From positions 4,361,001 through 4,425,000 of the forward strand of contig OY720644.1 of assembly GCA_963169105.1 (NCBI GenBank): a stretch of 64,000 nt of DNA, in the 5' to 3' direction. A model generated the notes under the pieces. The model did not search any database and was not told the DNA's origin. It worked only from the letters and a program-made list of their open reading frames with translations. Shown one piece after another: positions 1 through 10,971 of the stretch. Source of the DNA: Ceriagrion tenellum (lineage: Eukaryota; Arthropoda; Insecta; Odonata; Coenagrionidae). The first letter of the stretch is position 1, and every line of letters starts with the position of its first letter. The translations under genes were made by a program, and so were the position numbers.

Positions 1-980
1 TCTTTGAAATCAGCAATTTATGCGACGAATCCAATTACACTTGATCTTGAACACCGTTCCTTCCGGTTCCTTCAACCAGATCAGTAATGTTAACGAATCT
101 AATCAAATATTTGCCTCTTGTTGTTTATTAGACATTGTATTCAATATTTTTAACATATGCTGCACAGACAATAATCAATCGAATACCAATAAAGCCATGG
201 AAACGAATATTCGAGTGCAATTCGGAAAGCGAACAACCATAAGACGGAGTGACACCATTGAAAGTACGCTACATATGCTATGCACAACTGCAAAAAGTTT
301 CAGAGTTCTTTACATCATATTTGCCAAACTTATTTCGTGTTTTCATTGAAACTGCAACATAAGCCGAAAGATAGTTTTCGATCGCCATAGTTACATATCT
401 GATACGGAACTACTTATCCATGTCATAGGTCAACAATAATCATAAAATCCCAATGTCTGCCACTGCCATAAGTTACTCACACGACTCCTGAAACAACGGT
501 TGTACCTATCTTTCCGCGATTCATTAGCTTTGTAAGATGGCGACAGTTTGAATGGATTTTGACACCGTGAAACCGTTGACATTTTAAACACTAAAGAGCG
601 CCTTTGTCTTCATATGAGCAAATGAGATCTGAGATAAACTGAAGACCCAAAAATGTTAAATTTAAGCGGTGAAAATGATTCAACAAGACGCTAATGCGGT
701 ACGTGTGAGACAGGTAGTTAGGAAGTGCGCTGAGAGACGAGAAAGACGTTGAAAAAATGTTGGAAGTGGCGGCAATGGTCAAGAAAGAAAGAAAAAAAGA
801 GAAAAAAGTGGAATATGGGATTTGTTGATTGAGGCGTAATGAGGTTGGACCACCATTTATGAGCCATTGAGGACACATTCCAATAACTTTTACGACCGGA
901 AAAATATTTGGACATCATTTCATGTAAAGTTATCGGTTTTCACGGTCAAAATAGCAAGTCATACGAATATAATGCAAAAT
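1..980. other. Anonymous 5' flank, no supported gene
   Basis: No recognisable domain, RNA or repeat boundary was found. The open frames here are short, overlap each other on both strands and lack motifs. This is the DNA into which the adjoining LINE inserted; its last bases before 981 are AT-rich, as is common for LINE targets. Confidence 0.5.
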
Positions 981-991
981 TATATTTTCAA
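981..991. repeat. 5' target-site duplication of I-like LINE
   Basis: The 11-bp word TATATTTTCAA lies immediately before the GC-rich 5' UTR of the element. It recurs exactly at 6625-6635, just after the element's ACTACTAC tail. An exact 11-bp direct repeat at both ends is the expected footprint of target-primed reverse transcription. Confidence 0.75.
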
Positions 992-1581
992 CACCCCTGC
1001 GGATGGAGAATACTCCCGCAGTATCCCTACTTGTTGTAAGAGGCGACTAAAAGGGCGGGGAGACAACCCCGAAAACAAACCCAGAGCCAACGAGGGTTGA
1101 GCCCGGACAGTCGTGTGGGTCAGCTGTCTGGGCGCGGCCACACCACCTGGCTTGCGATCCACCCGCATGTTTGCCGAGTGCGGAGACCCGTAAGGAGGAG
1201 AAGGGGAATCTGGAGGGTGAGGTCTGTGGTTCCCAGCTGGGTGTCGGATGCTCGGTATGGACCAGGGGCCAATACCCCTCTTTGGCCCCGGATTCTGTGT
1301 AAACGGGCGGCCGGGAGCTAGCCACTCCCGGTCAATCGGCTTCCGTGGTTCTATGCTTTACGGTGGCGAGTGCCAGCGAGGTGGGGGTCTGCGTAGGGCG
1401 GTCGGAGATGTACGGGTTTGGTGGGCCCGTGCATCGAAGATCCATCCCGAAACAGACAACCACCTCTAGGGTGCTATATCCCCTCGGGTAGCCCTGGCGA
1501 CCGCACCGGTTTGCGGTGCGGCGTCCCGAATGTGTGGCTCCATGGTGGGTGGGGAGCCCGGGGGATGAATCAAGTTTAGGC
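992..1581 (+). promoter_or_regulatory. 5' UTR / presumed internal promoter of the I-like LINE
   Basis: This segment is clearly richer in G and C than the flanks and contains no convincing long reading frame. LINEs of this type are transcribed from an internal promoter in the 5' UTR, so the promoter is inferred here from position. I see no specific initiator or downstream promoter motif that I can assert. Confidence 0.45.
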
Positions 1582-2721
1582 ATGGCGGATGAATTCCTTC
1601 CACCACCTAAAAGATCCCGTCCGGAAACGGGCGGGGGAGGTAATGTTCCCGGCGCTAGTCTGCGCTAATTAGTGATGAGGTGCCAGAAGGAAGGGGAGAG
1701 CCCGAAGAAGGTGCCTCCCTTCCTTATTCGTAAACTATTGTCTGGTTCAGTTCCAGGGGAACTAAAATCGGCAAAGAAATTTCGCGATGGCACACTGCTC
1801 ATCGAAACGGCTACGAGGGTTCAAAGCGAGAAATTATTGCTTTTTGAAAAGTTTGGCGAAATCCCCGTTAAAGTCGAGGTGCACCGCACCTTGAACACCT
1901 GTCGGGGAGTGATTAGTCACTACGACCTTTTTTACGTTAAGATCGACGAGATCAAGCGAGAGATGGCCTCTCAGTAGGTCACCGATGCTTGTTCACTCAC
2001 TACAAAGCGCAACGGAGAAAGGGTAAACATGACGTCTGTTGTACTCAAGTTCACGCTTGACCAGCTCCCCGACAAGGTGTTTGTCGGTTATGAATCGGTG
2101 CCAGTGCGGCCATTCATACCGGCACCCATGCGATGTTACCAGTGCCAGCGTTTCGGCCACATGGCCACACGGTGAGTGGGCAAGGCCACCTGTCCCCGCT
2201 GCGGCCTGGAGAAGCGTGAGGGTGCGGAATACACAGGTGACCCACTTTGTGTCAATTGCGAGGGTGCACATCCGGCGTACTCACGTGATTGTCCAAAGAT
2301 GATCGAGGAGCGCAAAGTAATGGAGATCAAGACGGTTTAAAAAATCCCGTACTTCTAGGCTCGGAAAAAGTACAGAGCACAAGTTGCTCCTACTTTTTCC
2401 AAATCATACGCCCATGTCGCTTCCCCTCGAATTGCCAAGGTCGCCATTTCGACACAGACGGAAGAAATTGTGAGCCAAAAAACCAAAGCCTCTTCACAGA
2501 AATCGGCCACGCCGGCTAAGGCCACAAATCAGGCACAAAATACACAAACCACTGGTCCGGGTTCTCCTAGGAAGAACCCCACCAAAACCACCGCCGGGGC
2601 CACGCAAACAAAGCTTGGTAACTCACAATTCCCCGGTCCATCTGGCAAGGCAAAAATGCCTCCACAGGAAGCCACGGAGGAAGATTTCTGTATCTCAGAT
2701 ACAGAAATTGAAATAATTTGA
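1582..2721 (+). pseudogene. ORF1 (gag-like, zinc-knuckle RNA-binding protein) of I-like LINE, broken
   Basis: ORF1 proteins bind the element RNA and form the ribonucleoprotein used for retrotransposition. The frame starts at an ATG at 1582 and runs in one frame for about 380 codons to a stop at 2719-2721. It is broken only by in-frame stops at 1666, 1975, 2173, 2338 and 2356; I see no frameshift. CCHC zinc knuckles lie at about 2134-2290: a first knuckle reading CYQCQRFGH, a further CPRC pair, then CVNC with H and C downstream. The stop at 2173 sits where the last cysteine of the first knuckle should be. The C-terminal part is rich in Pro, Thr, Gln and Ser, then acidic, as is usual for such tails. 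It lies 125 bp upstream of ORF2. A gag identity is well supported by the knuckles and position. Confidence 0.8.
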
Positions 2722-2846
2722 AAAAACGGAAGGAAGCAGCGCCTCAAGCGCTGATCACTCCGTAATCCTGACTTAGGCTGCTCCTTTTTTCTTAAACTTT
2801 TAATTTATTTTTAGGTCTTTTATTTATTTATATATTTTTAAATTTT

Positions 2847-5800
2847 ATGACCTCTATCTTACAGTGGAACTGTAATGGATTTTATAGGCATAAGGAGGAG
2901 CTGGCCATTTTAATCCGAGATTATAACCTTTCTTTTATATGTCTCCAGGAGACGCATCTTAAGGCGAAGGACAGTGAAATTTTAAGGGGAAATAAGGTCA
3001 AAAGGCTAGATGACCTTACTGGTCATAGAGCCCATGGTGGGGTGGCGATTGCTGTTCGGGAGGCCCTTTACACCTCTCGTGTACGGATTGACTCCCCGTT
3101 TCAGGCTGTGGCCATAACCTTGTTTACCCTGCAAAATATAACGTTATGCAACGTTTATATGCCGGAGGGTACACCGGTAACTCGTTTCAACCTAGAGAGA
3201 CTTGTCCAGCAGTTGCCTAGGCCATTTATATTATTGGGTGATTTTAAGGCCCATGACCCTTTGAAAGGAAGCTCAAGAGGCCAAAGCACAAGGAGGGGAC
3301 GGATTTTAGCCATTTTCATCCTCGATTGTAACCTTTTATTACTTAACAACGGTGAAAAACCTGTTTAAATGTTTTTTATGGAGAATACTCCTGTATAGAC
3401 TTAGCTATGGCAACGAGCAGTCTTCAAGCAAGGCAAGTTTTATTTGTCGGTGCACACAGATCTCTGTGAGATTGATCACTTCCCCATTTTAATAAATTCT
3501 GAACGAAGTTTTAACACGGATTTAATCCGACCGGGCAATTAGATTGTCCGTAAAGCGGATTGGCAGAATTTTAGAGACGCTTTTAATTTTAAACACAAGT
3601 GTAATTATGATGCTACACACAATGTGGATGTTTTAACAAGATGCTTGATCGAAGGAGTGAATTGCAGCGTCCCAGGGTCATCGGGAAACGTCCCACGGCC
3701 AGCGGTTCCTTGGTGGAACAAGGAGTGCGCCGAGGCAATTCGTCTTCGTAAACGTGCCCTGCGTCTTTTTAAAAAGTACCCAACCGCAACGAACCTTTCG
3801 TCCTTCCGTCGACTGCGAGCGAAAGCTGGACGAGTCATGAAGGAGGCAAAAAGGGTCTCCTGGATGGAATTCGTCAATAGCATTAACCACAGGACTCCAC
3901 TTGCACAGGCGTGGAATAAGGTAAGATGCATCTCGGGCTCCCGCAGGGAGTACGGTGTCTCTTGCTTGAGAATTAATGGCCAAATCGTGAGCTCCCCTCG
4001 CGACGTAGCCGCGGCTTTTGGCGAGTCACTAGCCAGTATAAGCAGTGACAGGAGTTACTCGGAAGCGTTCTTGGCCATCAAGGAACGCTTCCAGAGAACT
4101 CCTCTTTGCTTTGCTGAGACGTCCGTAATCGCGGGGTATAACGACCTGTTCTCGCTGTGTGAACTTCGGTCAGCCATCGCGGATTCCAAGGACACCTCTC
4201 CGGGACTGGACGGGATCCACAACGCCTTCCTTCGAAATCTTTCGGGGGAAGCGTTGATGGAGATCCTGAGCACCCTCAACCAGTTATGGTTCGAGGTTAG
4301 TATCCCATCTTCCTGGAGGGAATCTGCGGTGGTTCCGATCCCTAAACAGGGAAAGGACAGAACGGTCCCGAGTAACTACAGGCCCATCTCCCTTACCAGC
4401 TGTCTGTGTAAGGTAATAGAAAGGATGGTAAACCGTCGGCTCGTTTGGTGGTTAGAGTGGCGAAACCTTCTGTCGAATATCCAGTGTGGTTTCCGGCGAG
4501 GTCGATCAACCATTGATCACCTCGTTCGGAGCGACAATTTCATCCAGGAGGCCTTTCTTCTGCGCCAACACGTCATCGCGGTCTTCTTTGACCTGGAGAA
4601 GGCGTATGACAGGGTCTGGCGTCAGAAGATTTTAAACACGTTGCATGGCTGGAGTTTTAGGGGAAACCTTCCCATTTTTATTAAAAAATTTTTATCAGAC
4701 GGAGTTTTTAGAATCAGAGTAGGTAAGCACCTTTCCGAACCCTATACGCAGGAAAATGGAGTGCCTCAAGGATCAGTCCTTAGTGTGACATTGTTCGCTA
4801 TTGCGATCAATGACGCTATCGGCTGCATCACGGGACCTGCCATGGGATCATTGTTTGTGGATGACCTGGCTATTCTCTGCCGGTCATCCAAACTAGTAAC
4901 CGCGTCCAGACAGATACAACTCTGTCTTAATAAACTGGACGGCTGGGCCCAAAAGAATGGCTTCCGCTTCTCAGCGGAAAAGACAAAATGTGTACATTTT
5001 CATCGTTTCAGGGGCAACCATATACCACCAGAGTTACGTCTCGGTGGTAGGGTTTTACCATACGCTGAATCGGTTCGTTTTCTCGGGATGGTGTTCGATT
5101 CCAAGCTTAATTGGAAGGAACACATCCGGGTTCTTAAAGAAAAATGTTTTAACGTTTTAAATATTTTACATGTTTTATCGCACACTACATGGGGCGCCGA
5201 TAGGACCACCATGCTTTCATTTTACAGGGAAATGGTGCGTTCCAAGTTGGACTATGGATGTTTCGTCTACTCCTCGGGCCGCAAAAGCTACCTGAAACCG
5301 CTGGCAACGGTTCACAACGCGAGGCTACGTTTGGCGACCGGAGCGTTCAGGACGTCTCCCGTCTTAAGCGTATACTCGGATGCCGGAGAGCCCCCGCTGG
5401 ATACCCGGAGGAACATCCTAATGGCTAACTACGTCGCAAAAATTTTATCCATGAGGACTCACCCGCATTTCAACGTAATTTTTAATGCCAGGTTTTTAAA
5501 CATTTTTAACAGGCGGACAAGGGCCACCAGACCCCTGAGCGTCCGTTTGAAAAATTTTATGGAAGGAACAGATGTGAGACTTCCAGAAGTGTACGGCCAT
5601 GGATATTCCGGCCACCCATCATGGCGAGTGCCCTATCCGAAGTGTAGTTTTACCCTACGAACTGGCCAGAAAGGTTCCACGAAGCCCATGGAGTACCAAC
5701 AACTTTTTAGGGAAGAGCTGTGCCGCCACTCCGATTTCACTCCCGTGTTTACGGATGGTTCGAAATCCGAGTCGGCATGCGCATGCGCGGTGTTCTCGTC

Positions 5801-6500
5801 CCACCATGGACTCATCGGGGTGAAGCTAAGCCCGCTGTGCAGTATCTACACGGTGGAGCTTTTCGCCATAAAAATGGCTCTTGGTGGTATTAGGGGCAAT
5901 TGCGGCGCATACATGGTCTGTAGTGACTCTATGAGTGCGCTGCAGGCAATTTCCGGTTATTTCCCGATGCACCCACTTGTCCAGGAGATTCATAATCATC
6001 TTTTATCCCTTTCTAAGAAGGGAATCGTAATCCGTTTTCTGTGGGTTCCTGGACACGTAGGAATAGCCGGTAACGAGATGGCCGACTCGGCAGCGAAGAA
6101 GGCTCTTCAAGACGAACACATTTCGTCAGTATTGGTACCGTACGAAGACTTAAAATGTACGTTGAGAAACGTAGCCTTTGGACAGTGGAAGGAAACCTGG
6201 CATTCCCTGACAGAAAATAAGTTGCGCACCATATAGCCTGTCGTATCAGTGTGGCCCACATCAGTTGGGAGGACTCGCAGGGAAGAGGTCGCAATCACAC
6301 GGTTGAGGATAGGGCACTGTGCCCTCACTCACTCTTACCTCTTCACCGAAGAGATGATCCCGCCCTACTGTGAGGATTGCGACTCTCCCATTACTGTGAG
6401 ACACCTTCTGACGGTGTGTGATAGGTACCGTGCTCTGCGCATCCGGCTGAACATCATCAACCATTATTTTGTGTTGTATCTCACGCCCATTTTAATGTGA
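2847..6500 (+). pseudogene. ORF2 (APE endonuclease - reverse transcriptase - RNase H) of I-like LINE, broken
   Basis: ORF2 nicks the target, reverse-transcribes the RNA and degrades template RNA. The frame spans about 1218 codons. Endonuclease (2847-3520): WNCNG, QETHL, HGGVAI, GDF-AH with the expected Asn replaced by Lys, SCIDLA, and DHFPI. Reverse transcriptase: FFDLEKAYD (catalytic Asp near residue 582), VPQGS (639) and FVDD (670), where FADD is usual. RNase H: all four acidic residues present, Asp 970 (TDGS), Glu 1004, Asp 1027 and Asp 1080. A C-terminal CX2CX7HX4C motif begins at 6369. Breaks: a compensating frameshift pair between about 3365 and 3445 (SCIDLA reads in another frame), a stop near 3540 and a stop at 6234, after which the same frame stays open to 6500. 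The RT and RNase H cores are intact, suggesting fairly recent decay. Confidence 0.88.
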
Positions 6501-6624
6501 GTTGTGTGGCTTTTATTTGTCTATTTAATTATTTATTTTAAAGAACTTGACATGGTGATGTTAGGTTGACGTGGTGCAAATGACCTTAGTCGTCGAAGCA
6601 CCCTAATCACCCTAATACTACTAC

Positions 6625-6635
6625 TATATTTTCAA
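6625..6635. repeat. 3' target-site duplication of I-like LINE
   Basis: An exact copy of the 11-bp word at 981-991, directly after the ACTACTAC tail. It fixes the 3' end of the insertion and shows that no large flanking deletion accompanied it. Confidence 0.75.
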
Positions 6636-7780
6636 ACTTTGGCCTTAATTGAAGGATTATTATGAATAAGGCTTGTGGAAAGGATTTAAGGTTGTGGTTT
6701 AAGGATTGGGAAATTGCTATTGAGGACTTTCGTATGGAGCGTTCTGCTCTATGGTAGTGAGACCTGGACAATTGGAAAGAGAGAGAGGGGAAGAATGGAG
6801 GCATTTGAAGTGTGGTGCAATAGGAAAATGCTGAGCATACCCTGGGTGGCAAGAGTCACGAACGAGGAGGTATTTAAGAGAATAGGGGAAAGACGGTGTC
6901 TACTCTAAATGCTAAATAAGAGAAGGAACACCTGGATTGGCGATATTTACCGACACGAAAGCTTGGTTAAGATCATACAAGAAGGTACAGTAGAGGATAA
7001 AACCAGAGGGGCAGATCTAGACTGGACTATATGGCACATGATGAAGGTATTAACATAGAGTAAGTATATATAGAGTGGCAAAGCAATGCTAAAAACTGGA
7101 CATAAATTTTTGAGAGCTTTGGAAAGAATTTCTTAGGTGCCACCACCTTAGGGAAGGAAGAATTTTGGCTTACGGAGAAGGCCACTTGGAGGAGCTAGTG
7201 GTACTATACAGAGGTGGATAGACCATGGCTGTTGTGCGATTTTAATCAAGTATCAATTGTTTTGTCGTTACTATGATACATCGGTGAACAGTTGACTCCG
7301 TGTTTGGTAATCGCGTGTCTTATCATATTGACGTGATATATTTCATTAGAGACGATGCTCATTAATGCACATTAAAATACCTGCTTAATTTGGTTTCGAC
7401 GACTAAATAGGTTTTGTTTCCGTTGCTATGGGTCGATTAGTAAACATCCAGGCACCGAAATCATCATAAGAACATCATGTGAGTTATGCGACACTAAATG
7501 AAGTGGCCGTGTGCCAAAGCTCATTTGTTATGGCTTTCGTGCAACTTCGATACACCTCTGCCATCTAGTGACCAAATTATTACTTAAAAACTCATATCCA
7601 AATCTCCCTCTCTTTGCCACTCTATATATACTTACTCTATGGTACTAGGTTGCCCATCGTACAGAGAAGTGAAAAGATTGGCCCAAGAACGGATAGTGGA
7701 CGTGGAAGATCGTTGCAGACCAAGCCTAGGATTGTAACCAGACATGAAGAAGGGCTAGTGGCACCAAATTACAAATTAAA
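6636..7780 (+). pseudogene. RTE-like LINE 3' fragment, split by a MITE
   Basis: The C-terminal connection region of an RTE-like reverse transcriptase. From about 6710 it reads FVWSVLLYGSETWTIGK, then EAFEVWCNRKML, then NEEVFKRIGE, a very typical RTE C-terminal series. A stop follows at 6906. Further motifs in shifted frames lead to a Met-Met-Lys-Val at 7040-7050. The coding similarity then resumes after the MITE at 7642 with GCPSYREVKRLAQER, the usual RTE C-terminus. The catalytic core is absent (5' truncated or lost). The I-like LINE ends directly upstream, so it may have landed in the same RTE copy. The 3' end is approximate. Confidence 0.7.
7054..7641. mobile_element. 588-bp MITE with perfect 30-bp terminal inverted repeats
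   Basis: 7054-7083 (beginning CATAGAGTAAGTATATATAG and ending GGCAAAG) is the exact reverse complement of 7612-7641. The interior has no coding capacity. The element interrupts the C-terminal reading of an RTE-like LINE, which resumes on the other side, so the insertion is real. Flanks GTATTAA (7047-7053) and GTACTAG (7642-7648) look like a 6-7 bp target duplication with two substitutions. I cannot assign a superfamily from the ends. Confidence 0.8.
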
Positions 7781-8225
7781 TCGAAAATTATATGTGAATG
7801 CACAATTTTTACTCTGCATGAATCCTTCATATGTGCTATCAATCATTTAATTAATATGCAACATTATTTCTCGTATATGAGAAAATCTTAATGTGGGGAA
7901 TCGAAATATTTCAAAAATTGTAAATTTCCACAAAAATACATTTTGAAATACCATTGAATCGCCTAAATACCAAATGAACAATTTTTTCACATTCATCTTC
8001 ACATCGGAGCGAAGTGAGCATGTAAATATGTATACAAAAGTAAATCTCTCCAACCACCTGAAGCACGCGTGACAAACACGACTTGTGTGAAAGAGGAAGG
8101 ACACGGACTGGAATTTTGAACCCAAGTGAGGAGAAGCAGAGGGTTTGGAGGAATTGGGGAGAAACTTGAAAGGCGAGCAAGCAATGAGCAGGTTAGTTAA
8201 AAAACTATCCAGGAACAGGAAGATT
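7781..8225. other. No supported gene
   Basis: Non-coding DNA between the RTE-like remnant and a minus-strand LINE. A minus-strand frame of about 138 codons crosses it but has no recognisable motif and no sign of being a gene. Confidence 0.4.
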
Positions 8226-8990
8226 ACATCTGCATCTACATAATACCCCGCGAGTCGCCGCATGGGCGTATGGCAAGGGTGTTAGGTCACCAGCCGTGTA
8301 AAGGTGTACGTTTTTTGGAAATGAAATGGTGACATGAATTATTGGAGTGTATTTAGTGGAATTTTTATTATGGTCGCTTATTGTTCCTCGAAAAGAACGA
8401 CTTTTTGTAGCTCTGTGGTCAGCAGAGTATCACTCTTATTTTATCGCTATTGTCAAACGTAGAGATGTAGTGAGGAGTCATGATAATATTCTCTATGTCG
8501 CTCTGAAAAACATCAGTTCTGAATTTCTCAAACAACCTAAGCCTAGCGTGTAGCCTCCGAGTCTCTATGGGCTCCCACCTTAATCCCTCTCACTGTTGTG
8601 TAACACTATATGTTCGTTAGTAGCAGTTTTTAACGAAGCGCGCTGCTTTCCTTTCAATTTTATTAATTTTTTTGGTTAAATCTATTTGACCAGGAGTTCC
8701 AAATGCTCGCGGCGTATTCGAGGTGTGGCCTAACTAGAGCAAAGTAGCATATCTCTACATTGGCTTCTTCATCCGAGGACCTTCCTATTATACATTAAAC
8801 AAAACCTAGTTTCTTTAATGCTGTGCCACATATATTGTGTATGTGTGTTCCCCAGGATATATCTGAAGTTAAGGTGATTCCAAGATATTTTACTCTATCT
8901 GAAGATTTTATGTTTAATCCACCGACAGATGAGAGAAGATGGAGAGTTACATTTGGCCAGTAAAAAAACATGCACGACACGGTCAATCAA
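8226..8990 (-). pseudogene. Jockey/CR1-like LINE, 3' fragment (family A)
   Basis: On the minus strand this copy reads from 8986 through SVGGLNIKSSDRVKYLGITL, then SDISWGTHIHNICGTALKKL, which is the thumb region of a Jockey/CR1-like reverse transcriptase. It then continues into the family's 3' coding end and 3' UTR. It ends at 8226-8241 in a short TGTAGATG-type tail, like the tails of the copies near 29620 and 31230. The family is present at least four times in this window (see 28018, 30719, 61960). This copy is 5' truncated and frameshifted. The clade name is inferred from the RT pattern. Confidence 0.75.
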
Positions 8991-9535
8991 TGAAAATAGC
9001 CAATTTGAAATGTTTTGAATTAGTATAAAAAGTAACGAAAAGTAAACAATTATTTAACGACCTTAAAACTCAAACGAAGCCCTCCATCTTGTATTTTACA
9101 CTATTATACGTGACTTTCCAAAACTGCGTTAACAAAGTAGTCACATTCCTGTCAACTGCGCCATAGCCTTGAGCGTATTCCATACATGACAAAACCGCGA
9201 ACTGTCAAAAAGGCAAGCTAAGACCAGTTGGTGAGAGTAAGATGGACATGAGAGGGGATGTGGGATCCCAAAAAAGACGAATTAAAATTGTCGCGAGGGT
9301 TGAGAGGCGTGTCATGTTGAAGCGGATGGAGGGAGGGAGGGGGATGATTATGGAAAAGAGTATTTTATTTTATTGTTTTTTTTAATTTAAAGAATAATAG
9401 TCCACATACAGTAAAATTGCCTATTTAAATTGTACTTGGAACAAACACAAAAGACACACAAATTAAAAAAAAGAACAGGACAAAACAGAAACAATAAAAC
9501 AACAAAAAAACTTGACCTAGACAAATCTGGAGTTG
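8991..9535. other. No supported gene
   Basis: AT-rich sequence with no motif I recognise, including an A-rich stretch around 9440-9510. It separates two minus-strand LINE fragments. Confidence 0.4.
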
Positions 9536-9539
9536 GCGT

Positions 9540-9905
9540 TCACGTTTTCTTCGGTCTATTTTATCAGTGGAAAGATGTGTGGAGGCCAAGTTGATAAAGT
9601 TTATTGGTGAAAGGGAAAGGGGATAGATATCAGAGGAAAGTGAATTAATTATGGAGGAGAGACGGAATAAAAGTAAGCGCTTTATTAATGAGTTGTGATG
9701 TGTTGCAGTGAGTTGGTTCTAGTAGGGCACGACGGTACTTTGATGTAGATGAATGAGGTAAGTTCGGGACTGCCAAAGGAAGAAGTAAGGGTATTGTAAA
9801 TTAGTTTAAAATCCGATCTGAGTCTTTGATGAGAGAGATTACAAATGGAAAGGGAAGATAGTATCTCGTTCGCAGATGCATCGCGTAAATTTGGAATTCT
9901 GTTTT
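9540..9905 (-). pseudogene. Jockey/CR1-like LINE, C-terminal RT remnant
   Basis: The minus strand shows, across two frames, HQRLRSDFKLIYNTL, then SPELTSFIYIKVPSCPTRTN, then a tail resembling the last conserved block of Jockey/CR1-like reverse transcriptases (a RRLRxDL..YK block, a KVPxRxTR block, then an NSL block). No catalytic residues are included and stops are present. It differs from family A. Support is pattern similarity only, so confidence is moderate. Confidence 0.5.
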
Positions 9906-9933
9906 CAACTATTTTATCAAAGAAAGTATTGAC

Positions 9934-10002
9934 ACTGTTAAGGGTGTGGGACGAAGGGGTTCGTTACTGTTAAGGGTATTGTGTGTGGGACGAAGGGGTT
10001 CG
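9934..10002. repeat. Short tandem duplication followed by G-rich tract
   Basis: The words ACTGTTAAGGGT and GTGTGGGACGAAGGGGTTCG occur twice, about 38 bp apart. A G-run region follows at 10015-10050. It is probably replication slippage next to a G-rich stretch. Confidence 0.55.
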
Positions 10003-10179
10003 GTCTGGGGACGGTAGAGGGGGGGGTTAAAGGGGGGGGGGAGTGGGAGTGGGAAAGCTGGGTGTTGAGCTCAAGTGATGAAGAGATGACGCTTTGCTTT
10101 ACTCCATTGGCCGATGCTCGGTCGATGCATTGAATTTCATATTCCAAAGGCAAATCTCTCATTTTTAAAAAGGTCGTTT

Positions 10180-10665
10180 TTGTTTATTGGGCCAAAAACT
10201 TGTAATAATTGACCGGGTGACATTAAGGAAGTAAAGAGTAAATATATTTTTGTAAAAAGATCAGAGGTTGGCTATTATCTCATAATGATATAGAAGTTTA
10301 TTATGATTTCATGGTTGTGTATTGTATAAAATATTGTTATGTAATGTTTTTACCACTGTTAAATTTCTAACATCCTTAAAGCATATTAAGCTGCTGATTC
10401 TTATCCTTGTATTCTCTCGTTTATTGGTTCATTCTTCATTGTTTTTGCTCATGTCTTGTCAAAAATGCTATTGCTATATTTTTTAATGATATATTTTAAA
10501 CGCATAAATAAGTGCTGGTAGGTTCAACACTGGTGTTAACCATTAAAACTACCTAAAGTTGTATTGCTAAACTTTTTTCTGTATTGTTTTTAAGTGGAGC
10601 AATAAATTTATCTATCTAACCACGCCATCGGCTTCCAAATTTGTTCCCCCCCCCTGTTCACCTCG
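10180..10665. other. No supported gene
   Basis: AT-rich DNA with no coding or structural signal that I can support. Confidence 0.4.
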
Positions 10666-10678
10666 GCGCTTCACGGAT

Positions 10679-10971
10679 TGGATTGGATATTTAGGGAGGC
10701 GACCGACTGCTGAAGTCGTTTGCGCCATAGGGGATGGGTAATGGAAGAAGGGTGGATAGAAACTCGGCGTCGGCATTAGCCTACTCTTAGCGATAGGCAC
10801 CAAGGGGACCACGGTTTAACGTCTCATCCGACAGACTGTATACTGTTCTTGAAGTGCTCACCACAAGACACTCAAGTAGGGATCGGTTTTTCTCTGCAAA
10901 ACATCCTCCTCTGCAGGGATTCGACCCCTGGCCGTCCGTATGGTTAGCCGCTACTCTAGCCACCACACCAA
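10679..10971 (-). mobile_element. tRNA-derived SINE
   Basis: Read on the minus strand, the head has an A-box-like TGGCTAGAGTAGCGG and a B-box in a perfect T-arm, CAGGG GTCGAAT CCCTG (10914-10930). The body follows and the end near 10680 has a short ATCCA-type tail. Imperfect direct repeats, CGCTTCACGGAT at 10667-10678 and CGCTCCACGGGAT at 10972-10984, look like target duplications. SINEs carry an internal polymerase III promoter and depend on a LINE for movement. The anticodon stem is not well formed, so this is not a functional tRNA. Confidence 0.65.

Larger units (their letters stand above)
992..6624 (+). mobile_element. Full-length non-LTR retrotransposon, I-like
   Basis: A 5633-bp LINE with a GC-rich 5' UTR (992-1581), ORF1 (1582-2721), ORF2 (2847-6500) and a short 3' UTR ending in a small ACT repeat. 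ORF2 has endonuclease, reverse transcriptase, RNase H and a C-terminal CCHC motif in that order. That domain order and the simple-repeat tail fit the I group; Jockey and RTE elements normally lack RNase H. The start is set by the TSD and by a GC-rich leader with the block TTGTTGTAAGAGGCGACTAA near 1031, which I recall from leaders of related arthropod LINEs. The copy is complete end to end but carries stops and a frameshift pair, so it cannot encode its own proteins. Clade assignment is inference from domain content. Confidence 0.85.

Noticed and set aside
1666..2358. Stops in ORF1 as evidence of C-to-T editing or deamination
   Set aside because: Every stop codon is one C-to-T step from CAA, CAG or CGA, so this is uninformative; at 2173 a Cys codon fits better.
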